DNA of 64,000 nucleotides, taken from the NCBI RefSeq assembly GCF_014192285.1, contig NZ_JACHXQ010000001.1, positions 682,001 through 746,000 of the forward strand. The letters are read 5' to 3'. Under the pieces are notes generated by a model that worked only from the letters and a program-made list of their open reading frames with translations, made no database searches and was not told where the DNA came from. Numbering within the stretch: position 1 is the stretch's first letter; every line of letters starts with the position of its first letter. Source of the stretch: Halomonas fontilapidosi. Its GTDB lineage: Bacteria; Pseudomonadota; Gammaproteobacteria; Pseudomonadales; Halomonadaceae. This document shows positions 57,110 to 64,000 of this stretch, piece by piece. A program made the position numbers and the translations under genes.

Positions 57110-57327
57110 CCTGCAACGACCTCGTTCCCTGAACCGCACCTTGGGCGTCGACGCACGGCGTCCGACGCCATCGGGCGTGGTCGCTGTGGCAGTGCTGCCG
57201 GAAACCACCGGTATCACTGCCAGAGCGGCCTGTCGGCGGTTCACCATCTGTCGAAGGCTCCCGACAGGTGGAGCCATGGCAATAATGTTGATGATTATAA
57301 GCCAAGCTCTCTTGACAGGGCCAGGCT

Positions 57328-59793
57328 TCAGTGGAGAGCCCGGCTGTCGCCCGGCAGCGTATCGATGTGCAACGGCGCCCAGTGGCGCGGCCGTGCGCCG
57401 GGAAAGTCGAGGCTGGCCCAGGCACCCGCCAGCGGCGGAGCCCCCGAGAGCCATGCCACCAGGGCATGGCGAAAGCCGGCCAGGAAGCTCTCGCGCTCCG
57501 GGGTCTCGCCCATGAAGAACGAGAAGCCGGCGTGCAGGCCATGGGCATAGGTTTCCCAGCTCGCGTAGTGCCTGCCGGCCAGCGCATGGGCACGCTCGAG
57601 CAGCCTTAGAAAATCTGGCTCGTCGAGCCATCCCAGTTGGCGGCCGGCGATGGCCAGATCCACGGCCTGGGCGATATCCCAGGCCGCCAGATCGACTTCG
57701 TTGCAATCATCTTCGTTGTCCCTGACGCGCTGCAGGCGCAGCAGGTGGGCCCCCTCCTCGTCGCTGCACTCATCGCTCTCCAGAATCGCGATCTCGGCGG
57801 CCAGCCGACCGTGATTGAGCGTATAGGGGGCATAGTTGATCTGGTATTCCTGACGGTCACCGACCTCGATCAGGTAATCGAGAAACTCTTGCAGCTCCGC
57901 CTCCCCATGTAGGGCGTAGTGGCCGTCGACCCAGTCGCGGATGGCGACGCACTCGCGCTCGCTCTCCGGTTGCGGCAGGCTCCAGGCCGGACTGTTGAGC
58001 GGTCCGACCAGCGCCATCGCGGTGAAATGGGCAAGCGTTGGCCGCGGCCCGGGCTCCTGCCAGGCGCCGCCGCGCCAGTCGAGCCAGTGGAAGAGGCTGC
58101 CGGGATCCTCCAGATGCCAGCGGATCTCGGCGACCATCGGGGGCTGCTCGGGCTCGGGTAACAGGCTCTCCCAGTGGGCCCAGGCCTGTAGCAGGCGACG
58201 GGCATCGGGATAGAAACGACACAGCGAGCTTTGCAGGGCCCCGGCCAGCTTCGCCAGCCGGCTTGCATCGAAGTCTCCACTGTCCATGGCCATCTGCAGG
58301 TGAAACGCGAACTTCTCGGCCATGTGGATGGTGGCCGCGTGACGGCTCGCCTGCCGGAGGGCATCGCGGCTTGCCAGCTCGGCCGGAATGGGCTGACCAA
58401 AGGGGGTCGCGGCCGGCGGCAGAGCCGCATGGGCGGCATCTGCCGCCAGCTGGTTGAGATGGTGGGCCTGGGCCGGCAACCAATAGCGGGAGAGTGCCTC
58501 GACACCCTCGTCGGCATGCAGGTCGAGGGTCTCGGCCAGGTATCGGCGCGCCTCCTCGCGTCGCGCGGCCGACAGTTCAAGGCATGCCCCTTGACGGGCC
58601 GCGAACTCGGGCTCGCGTACCGCCGCCAGCGCCAGCGCCCAATGACGAGGATCACCACGCCAGGCTCGCAGGGCATCCCGTGAGGCGGCGATGCAGGCCT
58701 CGGGAATCAGGCCCTGCAGGGCCGGACGCCAGGGACTCACCGGCGAATGCAGCAGCAGCGCCCAGTCCGCATCGAGGGCAGGCAGCCGATTGCGGCCCTC
58801 GAACAGGCTGCGCCCCCGCTGGTAGGCCCGCGCCAGGGCCGGCCAGTCACTGTAGCGACGCAGCGCCAGGTCGGCCCCGTGGTGGGCAAAGTCGCGGGCT
58901 TCCTGTGCCTCGAGCCAGCCCAGGCAGGCACCCGCCCAGGCCAGGTCGATCAGTCGCAGCCAGTCCCAGGCGGCCCATTCGAGAGGCTCCCCTTGATCGA
59001 GGAAGCCCAGCATGACCCGTCCGTAGTCGCGCTCGCCCCCCGCCAGGGCCTCCCACCATTGCCGACGCGCCTCGGCATCCGCCTCGATCAGTCGCCCGGC
59101 ATCCAGGTCCCAGGTCTGGCGGTCGCCTTGGGAGGCCAGCCGCAGCAGGCTGCGGAGCAGATCCTCACGGCTACGAATCTGCCAGGCTTCTTCCAGCCAA
59201 GCTTCCACCCCCTGCCAGTCGTGTGGGCCGGCGGGCAGCTCAACGACCGGTGAAAAGGGGGCACGAAGACGCCAGACCTGCTCCTCGGGAGCCGTTGACC
59301 AGAGTGCTGCCGGGGTGGCATGGGTGGCCAGCCACTCCTGCAGCATCTCCCAGGTCACTCCCTCCCCATCGTGCTCCAGCGCCGAGAGTGCTTCACAGGC
59401 TTCATAGAAGCCGTCGTCACCGCGCACCCAGCCTTCGGCACTGCGGGCATGCAGCAGCGCCTCCAACCAGGCATCCAGGCTAGTGTGGTGAGCGCTGACC
59501 TCTTCGGTCAGCCGCTGCGCCCAGGCCCGGGCATGGGCTTCACCGAGCCAGCCTGCGGCGCCGCCCAGGGCGATGACCTCCAGGCCAGCGAGCAACCTGC
59601 CCGGGTCAACGCTGGTGCCCCCGATGCCCAGGGCCTCCAGCAGGCACCAGCCCAGTTCGCCGCGGTCGGCGACCCCGAGAGCGGCCAGCCGCTCGACGGC
59701 CGCCTCGGCCTCTACCGTCAGGGGATCGGGGGTGAAGGCCCAGTCACACAGCACCAGCTGCTGGGCCCACCAGGCATTCAGGGGATCGACCAA
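57328..59793 (-). CDS. Large DUF1266-like repeat protein of unknown function
   Basis: An 821-residue, Trp- and Glu-rich protein with no signal or membrane helix. Related segments recur: residues ~275-345 (WDWLRLIDLAWAGACLGWLE, then RRYSDWPALARAYQRGRSLF) and ~700-770 (WDIAQAVDLAIAGRQLGWLD, then RHYASWETYAHGLHAGFSFF); a fainter copy lies at ~70-115 (LEVIALGGAAGWLGEAHARAW). The W-D...DLA.AG..LGWL...SW..Y..G pattern recalls DUF1266. The start is TTG 59793, preceded by GAGGTGAG. Single gene, transcribed away from gabDT. No function can be stated. Confidence 0.68.
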   Translation of the reverse strand: MVDPLNAWWAQQLVLCDWAFTPDPLTVEAEAAVERLAALGVADRGELGWCLLEALGIGGTSVDPGRLLAGLEVIALGGAAGWLGEAHARAWAQRLTEEVSAHHTSLDAWLEALLHARSAEGWVRGDDGFYEACEALSALEHDGEGVTWEMLQEWLATHATPAALWSTAPEEQVWRLRAPFSPVVELPAGPHDWQGVEAWLEEAWQIRSREDLLRSLLRLASQGDRQTWDLDAGRLIEADAEARRQWWEALAGGERDYGRVMLGFLDQGEPLEWAAWDWLRLIDLAWAGACLGWLEAQEARDFAHHGADLALRRYSDWPALARAYQRGRSLFEGRNRLPALDADWALLLHSPVSPWRPALQGLIPEACIAASRDALRAWRGDPRHWALALAAVREPEFAARQGACLELSAARREEARRYLAETLDLHADEGVEALSRYWLPAQAHHLNQLAADAAHAALPPAATPFGQPIPAELASRDALRQASRHAATIHMAEKFAFHLQMAMDSGDFDASRLAKLAGALQSSLCRFYPDARRLLQAWAHWESLLPEPEQPPMVAEIRWHLEDPGSLFHWLDWRGGAWQEPGPRPTLAHFTAMALVGPLNSPAWSLPQPESERECVAIRDWVDGHYALHGEAELQEFLDYLIEVGDRQEYQINYAPYTLNHGRLAAEIAILESDECSDEEGAHLLRLQRVRDNEDDCNEVDLAAWDIAQAVDLAIAGRQLGWLDEPDFLRLLERAHALAGRHYASWETYAHGLHAGFSFFMGETPERESFLAGFRHALVAWLSGAPPLAGAWASLDFPGARPRHWAPLHIDTLPGDSRALH

Positions 59794-60006
59794 GGCTCAC
59801 CTCGCCATAAAAACCGGAACAGGAACATGCCGTGCCGCGCAGCTCAGCGCAGCAAGTCGGCGCCATAGTGTAGCGGAAAGCGTTGCCGGCGCCGATGCCC
59901 GAGCGACCGCCGATCATGCCATTCGAGGGGCCAGGGGCTTGGCGAGTTGTTTTAAATAATGCACACTCGTCCAACAAGATGATCAAACTCCCGACGAGGA
60001 ACCCCC

Positions 60007-61452
60007 ATGTCCGCGGAACCCCAGCTGCTGATCGACAAGGCCTATGTGGCGGGAGAGTGGCGCGAAGGCGCGCGCCGCTTCGCCGTGACCAACCCCGCAA
60101 CCGGTGAAACGCTCGCCGAGGTACCCGACCTCGACGCCGAGGAAGCCAGGGAAGCCGTCTCTGCGGCGTCGGCGGCCTGGCCGGCCTGGAAGCGACGGAC
60201 CGCCAAGGAGCGCGCTACCCTGTTGCGCGCCTGGTTCGACGCCATCATGGCCAATCAGGAAGCCCTGGCGCGGCTGATGACCCTGGAACAGGGCAAGCCG
60301 CTGGCCGAGTCGCGTGGCGAGGTCGCCTATGGCGCCTCCTTCGTGGAGTATTACGCTGAGGAAGCCAAGCGCGTTGCCGGTGAGACCCTGCCCAGCCATG
60401 GCGTGGACAAGCGCATCCTGGTCTTCCGAGAGCCGATCGGCGTGGTGGCCGCCATCACGCCGTGGAACTTCCCGCTGGCCATGATCACTCGCAAGTGTGC
60501 CCCGGCCCTGGCCGCCGGGTGCCCGGTGGTGATCAAGCCGGCCGAGGCCACCCCACTCACTGCCCTGGCACTGGTCAAGCTCGCCGAGGACGTCGGCTTC
60601 CCGGCCGGCGTCATCAACGTGGTGACCGCCTCCCGCCCGGCCGAGATCGGCGAGGTACTGACCACCGACCCGCGCGTTCGCAAGATCTCCTTTACCGGCT
60701 CCACCCCGGTGGGCAAGCGCCTGTTGGCGCAGTGTGCGGGCACCGTCAAGAAGGCCTCCATGGAGCTGGGGGGTAACGCCCCCTTCATCGTCTTCGATGA
60801 CGCCGACCTGGATGCCGCCGTCGAGGGCGCCGTGGCCTCCAAGTATCGCAACTCCGGCCAGACCTGTGTCTGCACCAACCGTCTGCTGGTGCAAGCCGGT
60901 GTCTATGACGCCTTTCTGGACAAGCTGGCCAGACGCGTCGCCCAGCTCGAGGTCGGCAACGGCCTCGACGAGGGGGTGGTGCAGGGCCCGCTGATCAATG
61001 CGGCCGCCGTCGAGAAGGTGCAGAGCCATGTACGCGACGCCCTGGACAAGGGCGGGCGGCTGGTCTGCGGCGGCGAGCCTCATGCGCTGGGCGGCACGTT
61101 TTTCCAGCCGACGATCATCGCCGACGTGACCAACGAGATGAAGGTGGCCACCGAGGAGACCTTCGGGCCGCTGGCGCCAGTGTTCCGCTTCGAGAGCGAT
61201 GACCAGGCCATCGAGATGGCCAACGCCACCGAGTTCGGCCTTGCCGCCTACTTCTATGCCCGCGACTATCGTCGTATCTGGCATGTGATGGAAGGGCTGG
61301 AATATGGCATGGTGGCGGTGAACGAAGGCATTCTTTCCACCGAGCTGGCGCCCTTTGGTGGGGTCAAGGAGTCGGGGTTGGGACGCGAGGGGTCGCGCCA
61401 CGGCCTGGACGAGTACACTGAGCTAAAATACGTCTGTGTCGGCGGCCTGTGA
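60007..61452 (+). CDS. gabD: Succinate-semialdehyde dehydrogenase GabD
   Basis: Oxidises succinate semialdehyde to succinate with NADP, the second step of 4-aminobutyrate use. The 481-residue protein has the aldehyde dehydrogenase order: EQGKPLAESRGEVAYGASFV, PWNFPLAMITRKCAPALAAG, KPAEATPLTAL, FTGSTPVGKRL, the catalytic Glu in ELGGNAPFIVFDD and the catalytic Cys in NSGQTCVCTNRLLVQAGVYD. The close is GLEYGMVAVNEGILS and APFGGVKESGLGREG. The start follows GACGAGG. Followed 34 bases later by gabT. Confidence 0.95.
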   Translation: MSAEPQLLIDKAYVAGEWREGARRFAVTNPATGETLAEVPDLDAEEAREAVSAASAAWPAWKRRTAKERATLLRAWFDAIMANQEALARLMTLEQGKPLAESRGEVAYGASFVEYYAEEAKRVAGETLPSHGVDKRILVFREPIGVVAAITPWNFPLAMITRKCAPALAAGCPVVIKPAEATPLTALALVKLAEDVGFPAGVINVVTASRPAEIGEVLTTDPRVRKISFTGSTPVGKRLLAQCAGTVKKASMELGGNAPFIVFDDADLDAAVEGAVASKYRNSGQTCVCTNRLLVQAGVYDAFLDKLARRVAQLEVGNGLDEGVVQGPLINAAAVEKVQSHVRDALDKGGRLVCGGEPHALGGTFFQPTIIADVTNEMKVATEETFGPLAPVFRFESDDQAIEMANATEFGLAAYFYARDYRRIWHVMEGLEYGMVAVNEGILSTELAPFGGVKESGLGREGSRHGLDEYTELKYVCVGGL

Positions 61453-61486
61453 TCGCCCGCAACGTCTTATCAAGGAGACTGGATTC

Positions 61487-62785
61487 ATGAACAACGCAGA
61501 ACTCAACGAACTCAAGCAACGCTACGTGGCCAGCGGCGCCGCAAGCCCGGCCACCCAGTTTGCCGACCGCGCCGAGAACGCCCTGGTGTGGGACGCCGAT
61601 GGCAACCGCATCGTCGATTTCGCCGGCGGCATCGGCGTGCTCAACATCGGCCATCGCCACCCCAAGGTGGTCCAGGCCGTCAAGGACCAGCTCGACAAGG
61701 TCATGCACACCTGCCAGACCGTGATGCCCTACGAGGGCTATGTGAAAGTGGCCGAGAAACTCAGCCAGGTCACTCCGGTGCGTGGCCATGCCAAGGTGAT
61801 GCTCGCCAACTCCGGCGCCGAGGCGCTGGAAAACGCCGTCAAGGTCGCCCGCGCGGCGACCGGCAAGAACAACGTGATCTGCTTCGACGGCGGCTACCAT
61901 GGCCGTACCTTCATGACCATGGCCATGAACGGCAAGGTTGCGCCCTACGCCACCGACTTCGGCTCCATGCCGGGCAACGTCTTCCGCGCCCCCTACCCGG
62001 TGCCCTACCACGGCGTCAGCGAGGACGAGGCCCTGCGTGGCCTGAAGATGGCGCTCAAGACCGATGCCAACCCCAAGGATACCGCGGCGATCGTGCTCGA
62101 GCCGGTCCTCGGCGAGGGTGGCTTCTATCCGGCGCCGGCGAGCTTCCTCAAGGCGATCCGCGAGATCTGTGACGAGCACGGCATGCTGATGATCATCGAC
62201 GAGGTGCAGTCCGGCTTCGGGCGTACCGGCAAGCTGTTCGCCATCGAGCACAGCGGCGTCGAGCCCGACATCATCACCATGGCCAAGAGCATGGCGGACG
62301 GCATGCCGATCTCCGCCGTGGTCGGCACCGACAAGCACATGGACGCCTCCGGCGCCAACTCGCTGGGCGGTACCTACACCGGCAGCCCGGTCTCCTGCGC
62401 CGCGACCCTGGCCGTGCTCGAGGTCTTCGAGCAGGAGAACATTCTCGAGAAGAGCCAGGCGCTCGGCGACAAGCTGGCCAAGCGCTTCGCCCAGTGGCAG
62501 CAGGACTTCGACTGCGTCGACAACGGTCGCAACATGGGCGCCATGGCGGCCATCGATCTCGTGACCGACAAGGCCAAGCATACCCCGGATGCCGACCTGG
62601 CGGGCGCGCTGTGCAAGAAGGCCCGCGAGAAGGGGCTGATCCTGCTTTCCTGCGGCCTCTACGGCAACACCATCCGCTTCTTGATGCCGGTTACCATCGA
62701 GGATGAGATCCTCGAGGAAGGGCTCGCCATCGTCGAGGAATCCCTCAAGGAGCTGGTCGGCAGCAAGAGCGCCGCGACCGCCTGA
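61487..62785 (+). CDS. gabT: 4-aminobutyrate aminotransferase GabT
   Basis: PLP enzyme transferring the amino group of GABA to 2-oxoglutarate, giving succinate semialdehyde for GabD. The 432-residue protein has GHRHPKVVQAVKDQLDKVMH, NSGAEALENAVKVARAATGK, FDGGYHGRTFMTMAMNGKV, VLEPVLGEGGFYPAP, the DEVQSGFGRTG motif with PLP-binding Asp, and the Schiff-base lysine in TMAKSMADGMPISAVVG. Start MNNAELNELKQRY after AAGGAGACT. No gabP or gabR neighbour is seen. A terminator follows. Confidence 0.95.
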   Translation: MNNAELNELKQRYVASGAASPATQFADRAENALVWDADGNRIVDFAGGIGVLNIGHRHPKVVQAVKDQLDKVMHTCQTVMPYEGYVKVAEKLSQVTPVRGHAKVMLANSGAEALENAVKVARAATGKNNVICFDGGYHGRTFMTMAMNGKVAPYATDFGSMPGNVFRAPYPVPYHGVSEDEALRGLKMALKTDANPKDTAAIVLEPVLGEGGFYPAPASFLKAIREICDEHGMLMIIDEVQSGFGRTGKLFAIEHSGVEPDIITMAKSMADGMPISAVVGTDKHMDASGANSLGGTYTGSPVSCAATLAVLEVFEQENILEKSQALGDKLAKRFAQWQQDFDCVDNGRNMGAMAAIDLVTDKAKHTPDADLAGALCKKAREKGLILLSCGLYGNTIRFLMPVTIEDEILEEGLAIVEESLKELVGSKSAATA

Positions 62786-62817
62786 TAGGGTTCGCCCGGA
62801 AGACGACGCAAGACCCA

Positions 62818-62843
62818 CCGCCCGGCTGGCAACAGCCGGGCGG
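62818..62843 (+). terminator. Terminator after gabT
   Basis: An 11-bp stem CCGCCCGGCTG/CAGCCGGGCGG with a GCAA loop, followed by TTCGCGTT, 32 bases after gabT. Confidence 0.8.
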
Positions 62844-62951
62844 TTCGCGTTGGCAGCCCCCGGCGTTGACGCTCAGAAGCCGATTGACTGCTAGTCTCGC
62901 CGCTTGTCGGCTCGTTCCTTCGCTCATTCGCTCGCCCACCGGTAAGGCACC

Positions 62952-63566
62952 ATGATCCTTCGCACCCTCTCCCTGCTGCGCTCCCTGCAGGGCGCTCATC
63001 AAACCGCCAGCGATGCCCAAGCGCGAATCCAGCAGGCCTGCGACTACCGCTGGCTCAGGCGTCAGCTGGGGCACGGCATCATTGACACCCGACAGACCTC
63101 GATGGCCGACGGGACCCCCGCCGTCTCGGTGGTAGTGCCCTTCGTGGCCACCCCGGCAAGGCGTCGCGGGGGGCGCTGGCCGCAGGATCTCGATGAACGG
63201 GAGCGCTGCTTCGTGGAGGGGGCCCATGCCTGTCGGGCGGCCGGCGCCCCGGCCTATCGCAAGCTGGAGAGCCTCTCCCAGGGCTTGGCAGAGGGCGGCT
63301 GGGCGGTGCTCAAGGACGCGACACGCTTCCAGTACCTGCTCGACCAGCAGGCCCTGCGACTCACCTGGCGGCGCCCAGGCTCTCTGGCGGCCGATCTCGC
63401 CCGGCAGCTCGGCCGCCGCCTGCCCGACGCCGATGCCGAACGCTACGGCCTCTTCCTGCTGACCCTCAAGGTGCCCGCCTCGCGCCCCCAGAGCGCGCCC
63501 AGCGGTGCCTGGCTGGACAGCTGCCTGGATCGCTATCGGCGCATCCTGCCGACGCCGGCTGGCTGA
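62952..63566 (+). CDS. Conserved-looking hypothetical protein, 204 residues
   Basis: I do not recognise this protein. It is basic at both ends and rich in Arg and Leu, with no signal peptide or membrane helix. Recognisable segments are RIQQACDYRWLRRQLGHGII, a hydrophobic strand TPAVSVVVPFVATPARRR and the Trp-containing GLAEGGWAVLKDATRFQYLL. The codon pattern is like its neighbours, and AAGG lies eight bases before the ATG. It converges on the RCK-domain gene with a 15-bp gap. Confidence 0.6.
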   Translation: MILRTLSLLRSLQGAHQTASDAQARIQQACDYRWLRRQLGHGIIDTRQTSMADGTPAVSVVVPFVATPARRRGGRWPQDLDERERCFVEGAHACRAAGAPAYRKLESLSQGLAEGGWAVLKDATRFQYLLDQQALRLTWRRPGSLAADLARQLGRRLPDADAERYGLFLLTLKVPASRPQSAPSGAWLDSCLDRYRRILPTPAG

Positions 63567-63581
63567 ACCACCTCGGACGGG

Positions 63582-64000
63582 CTAGTCCCCCTCCGCGGCG
63601 AGGTAGTGGGCCAACTCGTCGGCCTGTAGCCGGCGCCCGGCGATGTAGAAGACCTCGTCACCCGCCGCCAGCACAACCTCGTCGTCGGGATTGAGCACCG
63701 GATGCAGCTCCGCGGCCTGGCGAATCGCGATCAGCGAGGCCCGGCACTGGCGGCGCAGGCACCTCGACACCCGCTCGACGGAGAGCGGGAGCGACTGTCC
63801 CGTGAGGCGGGTCGAGTACTGGGTCTGTGCCTGATCGGCGTCGACGAGCAGGCGCATGACCTCCTCGCTACCCGGGTCGAGGGCGGCCTTGACCAGCATC
63901 TTCTGATGCAGGGAGGGAATCACGTTCACCTTGGGACAGTGGGTCTCGAGCAGACGCCCCACCATCTGGTTCTTCACGTAGGCGGTGATCCGGCAGCGCT
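63582..64000 (-). CDS. RCK/TrkA-C domain ion-channel or transport protein, C-terminal fragment
   Basis: The last ~139 residues of a protein that runs off the right edge; the frame is open (RCRITAYVKNQMVGRLLE). A pore-linked RCK fold is suggested by ITAYVKNQMVGRLLETHCPK and HQKMLVKAALDPGSEEVMRL. The end is a TrkA-C-type domain: LTGQSLPLSVERVSRCLRRQ, RASLIAIRQAAELHPVLNPD, then DEVVLAAGDEVFYIAGRRLQ. Such domains gate K+ channels in response to nucleotide or ions; the pore part is outside the window. Probably the K+ channel protein of this type. Confidence 0.78.
   Translation of the reverse strand, partial: RCRITAYVKNQMVGRLLETHCPKVNVIPSLHQKMLVKAALDPGSEEVMRLLVDADQAQTQYSTRLTGQSLPLSVERVSRCLRRQCRASLIAIRQAAELHPVLNPDDEVVLAAGDEVFYIAGRRLQADELAHYLAAEGD

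Overview
The window is a GC-rich, densely coded stretch of bacterial chromosome. The gene content and order point to a gammaproteobacterium, most likely Halomonadaceae (Halomonas or a close relative). I infer this from product recognition and remembered gene order, not from a database search. The run rarA-lolA-ftsK-aat-bpt-infA-clpA/clpS-icd/idh-(nudix)-mnmA-hflD-purB follows the Pseudomonas aeruginosa order closely, but trxB and cspD, which I recall at this locus in that species, are absent. I see no prophage, insertion sequence or CRISPR array. Two genes are cut by the window edges: an RND pump on the left and an RCK-domain protein on the right.

Layout. 1-3 kb: RND pump end, DUF3617 protein, flavin reductase, EamA transporter. 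3-7 kb: tRNA-Ser, then a minus-strand group (yadG-yadH-queF, nitroreductase, thioesterase). 7.1-7.9 kb: a five-gene Glu/Gly tRNA array behind a near-consensus promoter, with spacers that carry copies of the tRNA-Gly 3' end. 8-19 kb: msrB, ylqF/rbgA, alaA, htpX, pdxB, a small WGR-like protein, a glutaredoxin overlapping rlmL, rmf, pyrD, mgtE. 19-27 kb: the 1613-residue NAD-glutamate dehydrogenase, trmA, murI and a hemerythrin-like protein with degenerate ligands. 27-37.7 kb: rarA, lolA, ftsK and a complete N-degron set (aat, bpt, clpA, clpS) around infA. 37.8-50 kb: two unrelated NADP-isocitrate dehydrogenases transcribed divergently, a tRNA/rRNA-modification and purine operon (rluE, nudJ, mnmA, hflD, purB, roxA), a GNAT protein and isocitrate lyase. 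50-64 kb: slyB, a SlyD-type isomerase, a TVP38-FAD reductase fusion coupled to a CDP-alcohol phosphatidyltransferase, msrA, an MFS pump, an NlpC/P60 lipoprotein, an 821-residue protein with DUF1266-like repeats, and gabD-gabT.

Themes. The isocitrate branch point is concentrated here: icd, idh and aceA lie within 12 kb. Protein quality control is prominent (htpX, the N-degron branch, MsrA and MsrB, SlyD). Translation is served by six tRNA genes, rmf, infA, ylqF, rlmL, rluE, trmA, mnmA, queF and roxA.

Most of the window is conserved core genome. The least explained structure is outside the core genes: the tRNA-Gly 3'-end repeats in the tRNA array, two kinds of heptanucleotide tandem repeat placed just after stop codons, the DUF1266-like repeat protein, and the membrane-redox fusion next to a phospholipid-type transferase.
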